The position numbers and the translations under genes are program-made. From Polaromonas sp. (GTDB lineage: Bacteria > Pseudomonadota > Gammaproteobacteria > Burkholderiales > Burkholderiaceae_C), in contig JANYED010000042.1 in NCBI GenBank assembly GCA_025363315.1, forward strand, positions 1 through 36,835: DNA of 36,835 nucleotides, in the 5' to 3' direction. Positions 1 through 7,820 of this stretch are shown one piece after another (the first letter of the stretch is position 1; each line of letters opens with the position of its first letter). The notes beneath the pieces were generated by a model. It had not been told where the DNA came from. It saw only the letters and a list, made by a program, of their open reading frames with translations, and made no database searches.

Positions 1-43
1 GCCCGTGGGTTAGAAGACCGAACTGGTTAGAGACGCTACTTTT

Positions 44-105
44 TTAGTAGCTGCTTGCGCCCGAATCTTTTGGTCTGCGGGCTTATTTTATGGATAAAAT
101 GATAT
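44..105 (+). repeat. Short palindromic repeat, copy A (intergenic)
   Basis: The core GCTGCTTGCGCCCGAATC starts at 50. It is followed by a GGTCTGCGGGC arm and an AT-rich tail with TTATTTTATGG. The core and tail match the copies at 5621 and 28421. The arms GCTGC/GCCC and GGGC/GCAGC can pair imperfectly. Confidence 0.75.
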
Positions 106-290
106 TTTTAGGCTCAATATTGGCTTTGAGTGGCTTTACTAGGGCGTTTGTTTGCTCAATAACTGGTTTTTTTAAGCCATTTTCAAATGTTGAAGCAAGC
201 TCTAGGCTAATGGATACGCGCGCAAGCAGGTACTTTTTTGATAGTGAGTTAAGAAACGGTTGAGATTCTTGTCGTGCTGGATATGGATCG

Positions 291-370
291 GACTGGTAGG
301 TTGGGTTAGCAAAACGTAACCCGACATGGGCCAACACACCAATATTTCCTTAGGGTTACGCTTCGCTCAC
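291..370. repeat. GGGTTA/TAACCC inverted motif pair
   Basis: GGTTGGGTTAGCAAAACGTA is followed by ACCC, so GGGTTA faces TAACCC across a short AT-rich loop. About 30 bases later GGGTTACGCTTCGCTCACC gives a second related half. This resembles the widespread intergenic repeats of the GGGTTACGC...GCGTAACCC kind. That match is from memory and was not tested. Confidence 0.4.
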
Positions 371-491
371 CTGACCTGCGCCTGTGCTTCCAACAGCTGC
401 GCCCTCCCCACCCCTGCCTTGCTAAGATGACAAATCAGCTCCCGCATTCGGAACTTGCTGAAAACTCCTTACCGCTTCACCAAGCCGCTCC

Positions 492-1607
492 ATGCAACCC
501 ACCGTCAAACCGCAAAACCCCAACTTTTCATCAGGCCCATGCGCCAAGCGGCCTGGCTACGACGTGAGCAAGTTGCAGCTTGACACGCTGGGGCGGTCGC
601 ATCGGTCTGCTGTTGGTAAAAAGGCGTTGGGTCTGGCTTGCTCTGAGACAGCGCGCATTCTGGGGTTGCCTGCCGACTACCGCGTGGCTGTGGTGCCAGC
701 GTCTGACACGGGTGCGATTGAAATGGCGATGTGGTCGCTTCTTGGTGCGCGTGGCGTTGACGTGCTGGAATGGGAAACCTTCAGCGCCACCTGGACGAAC
801 GATATTGTTGAGCAGCTCAAGCTGCCGGATGTCCGCGCCATCAAAGCCGACTACGGTGACTTGCCAGACCTGGCGCGGGTTGATTTCAACAACGACGTGG
901 TGTTTGTGTGGAACGGCACCACCTCAGGCGTCAAGGTGCCTGACGGCGACTGGATCCCTGACACCAGGGGCGGCCTGACGCTGTGCGACGCGACATCGGC
1001 TATTTTTGCGATGGACATGCCCTGGCACAAGCTGGACGTCATCACCTACTCATGGCAAAAAGTGCTGGGCGGCGAAGGCGGGCATGGCATGCTGATTTTG
1101 AGCCCGCGTGCGGTTGAACGCCTGCTGGCTTACACCCCGCCGTGGCCGCTGCCAAAAATTTTCCGGATGACGGCCAACTGCAAGCTGAATGAGGGGCTCT
1201 TCAAGGGCGACACCATCAACACGCCGTCGATGCTGTGTGTGGCCGATTACCTCGACGCCCTGCAATGGGCTGACAGCTTGGGCGGGCTGACCGGCTTGAT
1301 CGCCAAAAGCAGGGCCAACTTGGCAGTGATTGAAGAATTTGTGGCGCAAAACGACTGGATTCAGTTTTTGGCCAAAGACCCGGCTACCGTGTCCAACACC
1401 AGCGTGTGCCTGACGCTGTCCGCCAGCGATGCGCAGGTCAAGAAGATGGTGGCGCTGCTTGATGAGCAAGGCGTGGCTTACGACATAGGTGCCTACAAAG
1501 ACGCACCAGCCGGGCTGCGCATCTGGTGTGGCGCTACGGTAGAAGCAGCTGACCTTCGCGCCTTGATGCCTTGGCTGGCTTGGGCTTACCGTGAAGTCAC
1601 CACCTGA
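492..1607 (+). CDS. serC: Phosphoserine aminotransferase, alphaproteobacterial/Methanosarcina-type
   Basis: This is a PLP-dependent aminotransferase of 371 residues. It should convert 3-phosphohydroxypyruvate and glutamate to phosphoserine, the second step of serine synthesis, in the cytoplasm. The N-terminus has [13 protein letters not shown]. The segment [14 protein letters not shown] carries the likely Schiff-base lysine K190. Other typical parts are NGTTSG near 141 and CDATSA near 165, where the aspartate should contact the PLP pyridine. The SHRS and GGEGGH segments point to the divergent SerC subgroup (TIGR01365-like) rather than the E. coli type. The ATG at 492 is the only good start, although no strong ribosome binding site precedes it. 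The gene stands alone on plus and converges with the ABC-importer genes. Reaction and family are fairly sure; the subgroup is from memory. Confidence 0.9.
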   Translation: MQPTVKPQNPNFSSGPCAKRPGYDVSKLQLDTLGRSHRSAVGKKALGLACSETARILGLPADYRVAVVPASDTGAIEMAMWSLLGARGVDVLEWETFSATWTNDIVEQLKLPDVRAIKADYGDLPDLARVDFNNDVVFVWNGTTSGVKVPDGDWIPDTRGGLTLCDATSAIFAMDMPWHKLDVITYSWQKVLGGEGGHGMLILSPRAVERLLAYTPPWPLPKIFRMTANCKLNEGLFKGDTINTPSMLCVADYLDALQWADSLGGLTGLIAKSRANLAVIEEFVAQNDWIQFLAKDPATVSNTSVCLTLSASDAQVKKMVALLDEQGVAYDIGAYKDAPAGLRIWCGATVEAADLRALMPWLAWAYREVTT

Positions 1608-1627
1608 GCAGAAAAATTCGCGAAAAA

Positions 1628-1695
1628 TTTTAGTAAAACGACCTGCAGCCCAATTTTTACGTGTGCCAGCAGCTACTGAATCTATAGCGTATTTA
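1628..1695 (-). repeat. Short palindromic repeat, copy F (between convergent genes)
   Basis: Read on minus, this copy has GTAGCTGCTGGCACACGT and then GGGCTGCAGG, with the usual AT-rich tail. It fills the gap between the serC stop and the permease stop. There it could also act as a bidirectional terminator-like structure, since no ordinary terminator is seen in the gap. Confidence 0.65.
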
Positions 1696-2418
1696 ATGCG
1701 GCCAAGCTACGCGCTGCGCCAGCTTTTCAAACAGCATGTCGACTGTAACGGCCAGCAGGGCCACCAGTATTGCGCCCTGCAACACGTACGCGGTGTTAAA
1801 GCCGCTCAAGCCCACAATGATGGGCGAACCCAGCGTTTTGGCACCAACAGTTGAAGCAATCGCTGCCGTGCCGATGTTGATGATAACGGACGTGCGCACG
1901 CCAGACAGCCACATCGGCAGCGCCAGCGGCAGGTCGATGTAGCGCAGGCACTGACGTGGCGTTAACCCCAGGCTGAGTCCCGCTTGCTGCTGCGCTGGGG
2001 GCACGCTCATCAAGCCGCTGACGGCGCCCTGCACCACTGGCAGCAAGCCATACACCGCCAAGGCCAACAGCGCAGGCAGCTCGCCAAAACCAACCAATGG
2101 CACCGCCAGGGCCAGCACCGCCACCGGCGGGAAAGCCTGGCTCATGGCCAGTACGCTTTCAACCAGTGGTTTAAAGGCACGGCCAGACGGGCGCGTGACC
2201 CAGACACCGATACCACTGCCGACCACCACCGAAAACAAACTGGACGCGCCTACCAAAAGAATGTGTTGCCACAGCAGCCAGGCAAAAGGCTCTTGTGTGT
2301 AGACAGGGCGTTCAAGCTGGGGAAACAGCCAGGCGAACAGCGGCGCCGAATGCGGCAGAACCACCACCAACGCCGCTAGCAAACCGGCCACCCAGAACAA
2401 TCGGTACTGCATCACCAT
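1693..2418 (-). CDS. ABC importer permease, osmoprotectant (OpuB/YehW) type
   Basis: This inner-membrane permease of about 241 residues belongs to the binding-protein-dependent transport family used for glycine betaine, choline and related compatible solutes. It has about six hydrophobic segments. The cytoplasmic coupling loop GLTPRQCLRYIDLPLALP fits the EAA-type motif that contacts the ATPase. Possible starts are the ATG at 2418 (used here), an ATG at 2412 that overlaps the upstream stop by one base, and an ATG at 2442. All imply translational coupling to the preceding permease gene. The neighbours are a second permease and a periplasmic binding protein, so this is one importer. No ATPase gene lies next to it. 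The substrate is inferred from the family only. Confidence 0.8.
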   Translation of the reverse strand: MVMQYRLFWVAGLLAALVVVLPHSAPLFAWLFPQLERPVYTQEPFAWLLWQHILLVGASSLFSVVVGSGIGVWVTRPSGRAFKPLVESVLAMSQAFPPVAVLALAVPLVGFGELPALLALAVYGLLPVVQGAVSGLMSVPPAQQQAGLSLGLTPRQCLRYIDLPLALPMWLSGVRTSVIINIGTAAIASTVGAKTLGSPIIVGLSGFNTAYVLQGAILVALLAVTVDMLFEKLAQRVAWPH

Positions 2419-3590
2419 GGCCGAACTCTGCGGCCAGCCCAACTGATCAGCGCTTTAAACAGCGTATCAACCCCTACGCCCAGCGCAATGATGGGCAGCA
2501 CACCCAACAGCACCACGTCCTCAGCGTTGGCAAACAGCCCTTCAAACAAAATACTGCCCAAGCCGCCCGCACCAATCAGCGCCGTCACCGCGGCCAGCCC
2601 CACGCTGCTGACAGCCGCTGTGCGCACGCCGCCCAGCAGCACGGGCAAGGCCAGCGGCAGCTCGACGTGAACCAGCGTTTCAAAGCGCGTCAGCCCCAAG
2701 GCATAGGCGGCTTGCGCCATGGCGCTGGGCACCTGTTGCAACCCAGCCAGCGTGCCGCGCACGATGGGCAGCAGACCATACAGTGTCAAGGCAATCACTG
2801 CAGGCGCAAGCCCCACGCCGCTGATGCCTGCGCGGCCCAGCGCAGGCACGCTGGCCGCCAGCAACGCAAGCGGTGCCATCAACAACCCAAACAACGCAAT
2901 CGACGGAATGGTTTGAATGATATTGAGCACGGGCAGCAAGGCCCTGCCCGCTTTGGCATGCGCATGTGCAGCCCAGCCCAGCGGCAAGCCAATACACAGC
3001 ATGCATGCCAGCGCCAACAAAACAATCTGCACATGCCGGACCACGGTTTGCGCGAAATCGTCGGCGCGGTTGGCATATTCCTTTGTCAGCGACAAGTTGT
3101 CACATGCGCCACTGCCCAGCAAAACGCCCAGCGCCAATAGCAACACAGCACATACTGCCGCTGTTTGAAGCTTTGTTGCTTTCACCTGGTCGAGCGCATC
3201 ACTGACGATAAAGCCCAACAAGGTCAGCGCCATCCAAAACGCGCCGCCTGCAGAGGCCCTTGCAATCGCTAGCTGGCCTTGAAGGTTAACAGTGGCAAGA
3301 TTCGCGGCCAGCCAGACAAGGTAAGGCATCCCGGCCGTAGCCACCGCCAGAACAACCCAAAGCCAAGCTGAGCGCGGCTTGTATATCGCCACGACAGCCA
3401 GCCCTACAAGCGCCACAAGCATCAGCGCTAGCAACCAGACTGAGCCGTCAACGATTGAGAAAATATAAATCGGATGGCCCGATACCAATCGGTTAGGCGC
3501 AATCCGCAAAAAAGGCAGGCCAAACAAAGCAAGAACTACTGCTATGGACAAGCTTGCCAATACTGGGTTTCGGCGCTTGTCTCGGGTCAT
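2412..3590 (-). CDS. ABC importer permease with extended N-terminus (YehY-like)
   Basis: This permease of 392 residues has a C-terminal binding-protein-dependent transport domain of about 210 residues. It is preceded by an extra hydrophobic N-terminal half with around four to five membrane segments. The coupling loop reads YALGLTRFETLVHVELPLAL. The long N-terminus matches my memory of YehY of the YehZYXW osmoprotectant importer rather than the shorter ProW/OpuB permeases. It starts 10 bases after the binding-protein stop, and its own stop abuts the next permease start. It is probably one half of a heterodimeric membrane channel with the permease at 1693. The likely cargo is a glycine betaine-like compound, unproven. 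Confidence 0.8.
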   Translation of the reverse strand: MTRDKRRNPVLASLSIAVVLALFGLPFLRIAPNRLVSGHPIYIFSIVDGSVWLLALMLVALVGLAVVAIYKPRSAWLWVVLAVATAGMPYLVWLAANLATVNLQGQLAIARASAGGAFWMALTLLGFIVSDALDQVKATKLQTAAVCAVLLLALGVLLGSGACDNLSLTKEYANRADDFAQTVVRHVQIVLLALACMLCIGLPLGWAAHAHAKAGRALLPVLNIIQTIPSIALFGLLMAPLALLAASVPALGRAGISGVGLAPAVIALTLYGLLPIVRGTLAGLQQVPSAMAQAAYALGLTRFETLVHVELPLALPVLLGGVRTAAVSSVGLAAVTALIGAGGLGSILFEGLFANAEDVVLLGVLPIIALGVGVDTLFKALISWAGRRVRPW

Positions 3591-3600
3591 GCTGTGCAGA

Positions 3601-4536
3601 TTACTTCAACAGCCCTTTGGACTTTAAAAAGTCTCCGGCAACTTTTTTGGCGTCCTGACCTTCGAGTTGAATCTTTGCGTTCAAACTTTGCAGTGTCGGG
3701 CGGTCCAGCAGCTTGAAGACGGGCGAGAGTACCTCAGCAATTTTGGGGTTCTTTTTTAGCGCGTCTTCCCGAATGATGGGCGCAGGCGCATACACCGGCT
3801 GCACGCCCGCGGTGTCGTCCAGAATCACCAGCCCCAGCGCGGCTATCGCACCGTCAGTACCGTAGGCCATGGCGGCATTCACGCCGGATGTTTTTTCATA
3901 CGCGGCACGCACGGTGACCGACGTGTCGCCGCCTGCAAGGGTCAACAGCTGGTCAGGTTTGAGCTTGAAGTTGTACGCCAACTGAAACGCAGGCAGTGCA
4001 TCAGACCGCTCGACGAATTCTGCCGATGCGGCAAGTTTGAATTGCCCCGCCTTGAATTGCGAAGACGCCAACCACTTGGACAGGTCATCGAGCGTGACGA
4101 GTTTGTTGGCAGCGGCCACGTCTTTGCGTACTGCAATCGTCCAGGTGTTGTTGGCGGGTGCGGGTTGCAACCAGATGATTTTATTTTTAGCGTAGTCCAG
4201 CGTCTTGACGCGGTCGTAACCCGTTTGCAAATTCTTCCATACCGGGCTTTTTTCTTCGGCAAAAATGAAAGCGCCATTGCCCGTGTATTCGGGGTAAAGA
4301 TCAATCTCGCCAGCGGTGATGGCGCCCCGCATGACCTGCGTGTTGCCCAGCGAAACCTTGCTTTGCGTTTTGATGCCGTTGGCCTCCAACGCCAGCACCA
4401 TCATGTTGCCCAGCAGCGTGCCTTCGGTGTCGATTTTGGAGCCAACGCGAACAGGGGTGCTGGATTGAGCCAACGCACTATCGCAAAGCGGTGCAGCCAT
4501 CAGCACGGCGACGATGGTAAGGCGAAAAAAGTTCAT
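3601..4536 (-). CDS. Periplasmic osmoprotectant-binding protein (OsmF/YehZ-like)
   Basis: This solute-binding protein has 311 residues from the ATG at 4536. Residues 1-23 form a signal peptide ending SALA before QSS. The mature part opens with VRVGSKIDTEG and contains GEIDLYPEYTGNG, both typical of the OpuAC/OsmF family that binds betaine-like compounds. The C-terminal end SKGLLK is also usual. The chosen ATG overlaps the nagZ stop as ATGA. An upstream start at 4590 would place 18 unlikely residues before the signal peptide. The gene heads the importer genes and may be translated together with nagZ. The ligand cannot be read from the sequence. Confidence 0.85.
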   Translation of the reverse strand: MNFFRLTIVAVLMAAPLCDSALAQSSTPVRVGSKIDTEGTLLGNMMVLALEANGIKTQSKVSLGNTQVMRGAITAGEIDLYPEYTGNGAFIFAEEKSPVWKNLQTGYDRVKTLDYAKNKIIWLQPAPANNTWTIAVRKDVAAANKLVTLDDLSKWLASSQFKAGQFKLAASAEFVERSDALPAFQLAYNFKLKPDQLLTLAGGDTSVTVRAAYEKTSGVNAAMAYGTDGAIAALGLVILDDTAGVQPVYAPAPIIREDALKKNPKIAEVLSPVFKLLDRPTLQSLNAKIQLEGQDAKKVAGDFLKSKGLLK

Positions 4537-5609
4537 GGAATCAAACCCATCGCATGCATGTAAGCCGGGTGCAGCATCAGGTCGTCCCACGCGTGGGCCT
4601 TGGATGTCGGCAGTAAATCAAGCCTGCGCAACTCGCTTGATTCAAGCGCTTCCCAGCGCCCTTTGAGCAGTGCCTCCGTCATGCCATCGAGAAGTTCATC
4701 GACGGCTTTGCCGCCATCCACCGACTGGTTGCACAACAGAGTCATGTCACAGCCTGCATTGAGTGCTGCGATGGCCGCCTGCGTGTAGCTGACTTCTTTG
4801 CCGTCGATGATGCGCGCGCCAGCCATACTAAGGTCGTCGCTGAAAATTGCGCCGCCAAAGCCAAGCTGGCCGCGCAAAATATAGGTCAACCATTGTTCTG
4901 AAAAGCCAGCCGGGCGGCTATCAACCTTGGGGTAAATCACGTGGGCGGGCATGACGCTTGTCAGCGTGGTGTTCAGCCAGTCATAGAGGGCAGCGTCGTC
5001 CTTCAAAATCGCTTTCAGGCTGCGTTTGTCAACGGGAATCTCAGTATGCGAATCTGCTTTGACAAAGCCGTGGCCGGGGAAGTGCTTGCCGCAATTCATC
5101 ATGCCAGCTTGCAGCAGGCCGTGCATCAGGCTTTTGGCCAGCAGCGTGACGACGCGTGGGTCACGGCCAAAGGCGCGGTCACCAATGACACTGCTCTCGC
5201 CAAAATCAAGGTCAAGCACTGGTGTGAAGCTGAAATCAACCCCGCAACTGCGCAGCTCAGCGGCCAGCACATAGCCGCAAGCGGTGGCGGCGTTGGTGGC
5301 GGCCAGTTGGTCACGGGCCCACAACTCACCCAAGGCGCGCATGGGCGGCAGGTGGGTAAAGCCATCGCTTTTAAAGCGCTGCACGCGCCCGCCTTCGTGG
5401 TCTACGCAAATCAGCAAGTCTTTGCGAATGCCTTTGATCGCTGCGCACAGGCTGGTGAGTTGTGCGCGACCACCGCCGTCACCGTGCCAGTTACGGGCAA
5501 ACAAAATAATGCCGCCTGTGAGTGGGTTTTTCAGCCGGCGGCGGTCTTCTTTGGTCAGGCTAGTGCCTGCCACGTCGATGATGAGCGGGGCGTGCTGGTT
5601 TATATTCAT
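4533..5609 (-). CDS. nagZ: Beta-N-acetylhexosaminidase, GH3 family
   Basis: This cytoplasmic glycosidase removes N-acetylglucosamine from anhydro-muropeptides during peptidoglycan recycling. It has 358 residues, slightly longer than the E. coli enzyme. KHFPGHG at 175-181 followed by DSH at 186-188 is the NagZ signature, with the His/Asp pair of the mobile acid-base loop. FSDDLSM at 256-262 carries the nucleophilic aspartate. VDHEGGRVQRF near 69-79 is the conserved substrate loop. The ATG at 5609 is followed by a well-formed N-terminus (LIIDVAGTSLT). The gap to acpS upstream is about 85 bases and is filled by a repeat. Its stop overlaps the binding-protein start by four bases, an unusual downstream partner. 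Confidence 0.95.
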   Translation of the reverse strand: MNINQHAPLIIDVAGTSLTKEDRRRLKNPLTGGIILFARNWHGDGGGRAQLTSLCAAIKGIRKDLLICVDHEGGRVQRFKSDGFTHLPPMRALGELWARDQLAATNAATACGYVLAAELRSCGVDFSFTPVLDLDFGESSVIGDRAFGRDPRVVTLLAKSLMHGLLQAGMMNCGKHFPGHGFVKADSHTEIPVDKRSLKAILKDDAALYDWLNTTLTSVMPAHVIYPKVDSRPAGFSEQWLTYILRGQLGFGGAIFSDDLSMAGARIIDGKEVSYTQAAIAALNAGCDMTLLCNQSVDGGKAVDELLDGMTEALLKGRWEALESSELRRLDLLPTSKAHAWDDLMLHPAYMHAMGLIP

Positions 5610-5620
5610 TTTTCAATCAC

Positions 5621-5690
5621 TATATATTTAGGAGCTGCTTGCGCCCGTATCTATTGGGCTGCAGCACTATTTTATGGGTTAAAACGGCTG
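5621..5690 (+). repeat. Short palindromic repeat, copy B (acpS-nagZ spacer)
   Basis: This is the cleanest copy: TATTTAGGAGCTGCTTGCGC, then CCGTATCTATT, then GGGCTGCAGC and an AT-rich tail (TATTTTATGGG). It occupies nearly the whole spacer between the acpS stop and the nagZ start. GCTGC-TTGC-GCCC can pair with GGGC-T-GCAGC across a 9-base loop. Confidence 0.85.
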
Positions 5691-5694
5691 AAAA

Positions 5695-6090
5695 TCAAAT
5701 ATTCTGCTCAACGACCACAAAGCTTGCGGCGTAGTCAGTCTCATCGGTCACGCTGACGTGTGCGCTGAGCTGGCGTGCCTCAAACCATGCTTTGAGCTCA
5801 CCATGCAGCACGATGCAGGGCTTGCCGCTGGCCTCTTTGGCAATCTCGCAACTGCGCCAGGTCATGGGCATACGCATGCCCATGCCAATGGCCTTGCTAA
5901 AAGCTTCTTTGGCTGAAAAACGGGTAGCCAGGTAACTGACGCCGCGATCCGGCCAGCGGGCGCCGCGCTCGTTAAAGGTTTTCATTTCGCCGTCGCTCAA
6001 AATTTTCTTGGCGAAGCGTTCGCCGTGGCGCTCGACGCTGGCTTTTATACGCCGAACATCGCAAATATCAGTGCCGATTCCATAGATCAT
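5695..6090 (-). CDS. acpS: Holo-[acyl-carrier-protein] synthase
   Basis: AcpS transfers 4'-phosphopantetheine from coenzyme A to the serine of the acyl carrier protein, whose gene lies at 18992 in this window. The protein has 131 residues. [12 protein letters not shown] carries the metal-binding D8, and [15 protein letters not shown] carries E62, the other magnesium ligand. The ATG at 6090 overlaps the pdxJ stop by four bases (ATGA), so the two are translationally coupled, as in many proteobacteria. Its stop lies directly against repeat copy B. Confidence 0.96.
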   Translation of the reverse strand: MIYGIGTDICDVRRIKASVERHGERFAKKILSDGEMKTFNERGARWPDRGVSYLATRFSAKEAFSKAIGMGMRMPMTWRSCEIAKEASGKPCIVLHGELKAWFEARQLSAHVSVTDETDYAASFVVVEQNI

Positions 6091-6857
6091 TTGCTAGCAA
6101 ACGCCGTATCTATGCAGCGCAAATACTCTTGTACGGTTGCGGTGTAACCCAGCTCCAGCGCATCTGCCACCAGCGCATGGCCAATCGACACTTCGAGCAC
6201 GCCGGGCACGGCTTTTAAAAACTCAGTGAGGTTGTCACGGTTCAAATCATGGCCGGCGTTTACTCCTAAATCAATAGCTGCTGCCGCCCGTGCTGATTGG
6301 GTAAACCGGCTTAATGCTTCTGATTTTTGGTCTGTACCCCAAGCGCTGGCGTAGCTTTCGGTGTAGAACTCAACCCGGTCCGCGCCCACGGCTTTGGCCG
6401 CCGCCATGGCTTCGGGGATCGGGTCCATGAACAAACTCACCCGCACGCCGCGCGCGTGGGCTTGTTCAATCAACGGCTGCAAGCATTCTGCATCTTGCGG
6501 AAAAGCCCAGCCGTGGTCGCTGGTGAACTGGTCCTCACTGTCGGGCACAAAGGTGCATTGGTGCAGCGCAAGGCCGCGCGCTGACAGGTCGTGCACAAAA
6601 CCCATCAGATTTTGAAATGGATTGCCTTCGATGTTGAATTCACGGTCAGGCCAGTCTTTCATCATGGCAGCGATTTCAAACACATCGCTGCTCCTGATAT
6701 GCCGCTCATCAGGGCGCGGGTGCACCGTGATGCCGTTGGCACCCGCCTCCAGGCACAGACGAGCTGCGCGCACCACGTCGGGAATGCCGAGGTGCCGGGT
6801 GTTGCGCAGCAAGGCAACCTTGTTCACGTTGACTGAAAGAGCGGTTTTACGATTCAT
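6087..6857 (-). CDS. pdxJ: Pyridoxine 5'-phosphate synthase
   Basis: PdxJ condenses 3-amino-2-oxopropyl phosphate with 1-deoxyxylulose 5-phosphate to pyridoxine 5'-phosphate, the last ring-forming step of vitamin B6 synthesis. The protein has 256 residues. It shows [15 protein letters not shown] at the N-terminus, [12 protein letters not shown] near 43-54 with active-site Arg/Glu/His residues, and [13 protein letters not shown] in the C-terminal half. The short stretch just before GVNAGHDL (ARAAAAIDL) is encoded by DNA resembling the window's palindromic repeat. The gene lies 18 bases after the recO stop and overlaps acpS by four bases. Confidence 0.95.
   Translation of the reverse strand: MNRKTALSVNVNKVALLRNTRHLGIPDVVRAARLCLEAGANGITVHPRPDERHIRSSDVFEIAAMMKDWPDREFNIEGNPFQNLMGFVHDLSARGLALHQCTFVPDSEDQFTSDHGWAFPQDAECLQPLIEQAHARGVRVSLFMDPIPEAMAAAKAVGADRVEFYTESYASAWGTDQKSEALSRFTQSARAAAAIDLGVNAGHDLNRDNLTEFLKAVPGVLEVSIGHALVADALELGYTATVQEYLRCIDTAFASK
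6261..6308 (+). repeat. Degenerate palindromic repeat copy inside pdxJ
   Basis: TCCTAAATCAATAGCTGCTG is followed by CCGCCCG and GATTGGG, which follows the repeat pattern loosely. Read on the pdxJ strand it gives CGG GCG GCA GCA GCT, in the same frame as the copies in rne, sppA and mucB. It is more diverged than the others, so it could be chance. Confidence 0.4.
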
Positions 6858-6875
6858 TTTTTACAAAGCCCGACC

Positions 6876-7625
6876 TTAAAGAGCCTGCAGATCCATCATC
6901 ATCTGCCGGGTTTTTAATACGGTGACATCACAATGGTAGTGCAGCAGGGCGCGCAGCTGGGTTTTCAGCGCGGGCAGGTGGTTGACGCAGGCGTGCATCG
7001 TGTCAACAAACGGCGCGTCACCATCGAGCGCCTGCTGAAGCGCCAGCCACTGCGCACCGCTTAACGCGCTGCGGTCGTCGTCATGCGCTTCGCGCAGGCC
7101 GGCTTCGGCCAGCAGCACATACTGAGTATCAGGTTCTAACGATGCCAGCGTTGAAGTTTGCGCGTCTAACAGAGGCAGAAAGCCAATGTCGCGCAGCAGG
7201 CGCAACTCAAATGCTCTCAAGGCGACCTGGAGCGTGTCGATGCTTTGGCTGGCCAGCAGCTGCACGGTGGTAGCGTACGCGTCAAACAGCACCGGGTGTG
7301 GATCGTCGCGTGCCAGCAGGCGCATCAACAGTTCATTTAAGTAGTAGCCCGACAGCAATGCGTCGCCCGTCGGCATGACATGGCCGCCCTGCCATTCAGC
7401 GCTTTTCAGGTTGCGGATTTCAGCATCGCCGCCAAAAGCGATGTGCAGCGGCTGAAGCGGCAGCAAGATGGGCCTGAAGTTGGAGCTGGGCTTTTTGGCA
7501 CCCCGCGCAATCAGCGCCACCCGACCATAGCTGCGGGTAAACACTTCCAGAATCAGACTCGACTCGCTCCAATCGTAGCGATGCAAGACGTAAGCGGGTT
7601 CATCAACGATGCGTTTTATAACCAC
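6876..7625 (-). CDS. recO: DNA repair protein RecO
   Basis: RecO helps load RecA onto single-stranded DNA bound by SSB in the RecFOR pathway. From the GTG at 7625 the protein has 249 residues. It begins [20 protein letters not shown], the usual N-terminal OB-fold start, followed by [21 protein letters not shown]. The C-terminus holds the helical domain. The GTG is preceded by TTGAGG at a suitable distance. The open frame runs 57 codons further upstream to 7796, but that part is translated palindromic repeat, so I reject the longer start. It lies between era and pdxJ, the standard order. Confidence 0.92.
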   Translation of the reverse strand: MVIKRIVDEPAYVLHRYDWSESSLILEVFTRSYGRVALIARGAKKPSSNFRPILLPLQPLHIAFGGDAEIRNLKSAEWQGGHVMPTGDALLSGYYLNELLMRLLARDDPHPVLFDAYATTVQLLASQSIDTLQVALRAFELRLLRDIGFLPLLDAQTSTLASLEPDTQYVLLAEAGLREAHDDDRSALSGAQWLALQQALDGDAPFVDTMHACVNHLPALKTQLRALLHYHCDVTVLKTRQMMMDLQAL

Positions 7626-7659
7626 GAAAAGATGCCTCAAGCCAAGCAGGGGCCGCGGA

Positions 7660-7805
7660 TCTGGCTCTGCCAGTCCGCAGGCTGGAGGCTGCGGCTCCAA
7701 GCCCCCTTGAGGGGGTTTGGACAGCCACCAGATGCGCTGCCTCCGGCAGCGCTGCGCCCTGCAAGGGCAGCGGCCCCCTCGGGGGGCAGCGGCCACACGC
7801 AGTGG
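7660..7805. repeat. GC-rich multi-palindrome element between era and recO
   Basis: This holds nested inverted repeats: CCCCCTTGAGGGGG at 7702-7715, GCGCTGCCTCCGGCAGCGC at about 7734-7752, GCCCTGCAAGGGC at 7756-7768 and GGCCCCCTCGGGGGGC at 7772-7787. It fills most of the 195-base gap between the era stop and the recO start. The composition is far richer in GC than the flanks. From memory, similar CCCCCTTGAGGGGG elements are frequent in Comamonadaceae intergenic regions. It would fold into several strong hairpins in the era-recO transcript. Confidence 0.8.
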
Positions 7806-7820
7806 GCAAGCGTGGGGGCA

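Larger units (their letters stand above)
1..491. other. AT-rich region without a supported gene
   Basis: This stretch upstream of serC is clearly more AT-rich than the rest of the window, especially at about 80-260. It holds one copy of the short palindromic repeat near its left end and a GGGTTA...TAACCC-type motif around 291-325, with a related GGGTTACGCTTCGCT piece at about 352-368. Small open frames exist on both strands: about 57 codons on plus from 90 and 84 codons on minus over 83-337. Neither has a ribosome binding site, a recognisable family or the codon use of the neighbours, so I do not call a gene. The serC promoter should lie in the right-hand part, but no convincing -35/-10 pair was seen. 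Confidence 0.6.

Noticed and set aside
83-337. Minus-strand frame of 84 codons upstream of serC
   Set aside because: No ribosome binding site, no recognisable family, and its ends lie in repeat-like sequence. The plus strand has an equally plausible small frame, so neither is supported.
2295-3140. Plus-strand frame of 281 codons opposite the permease gene
   Set aside because: Its Gln/Arg/His-rich translation is typical of the antisense of a GC-rich membrane protein gene; the permease on minus explains the region.
4941-5756. Plus-strand frame of 271 codons opposite nagZ
   Set aside because: NagZ on minus has complete catalytic motifs over the same bases; the plus translation shows no family features.
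7626-7796. N-terminal extension of RecO by 57 codons
   Set aside because: The extension is translated GC-rich palindromic repeat, and a GTG with TTGAGG upstream gives the usual RecO start.
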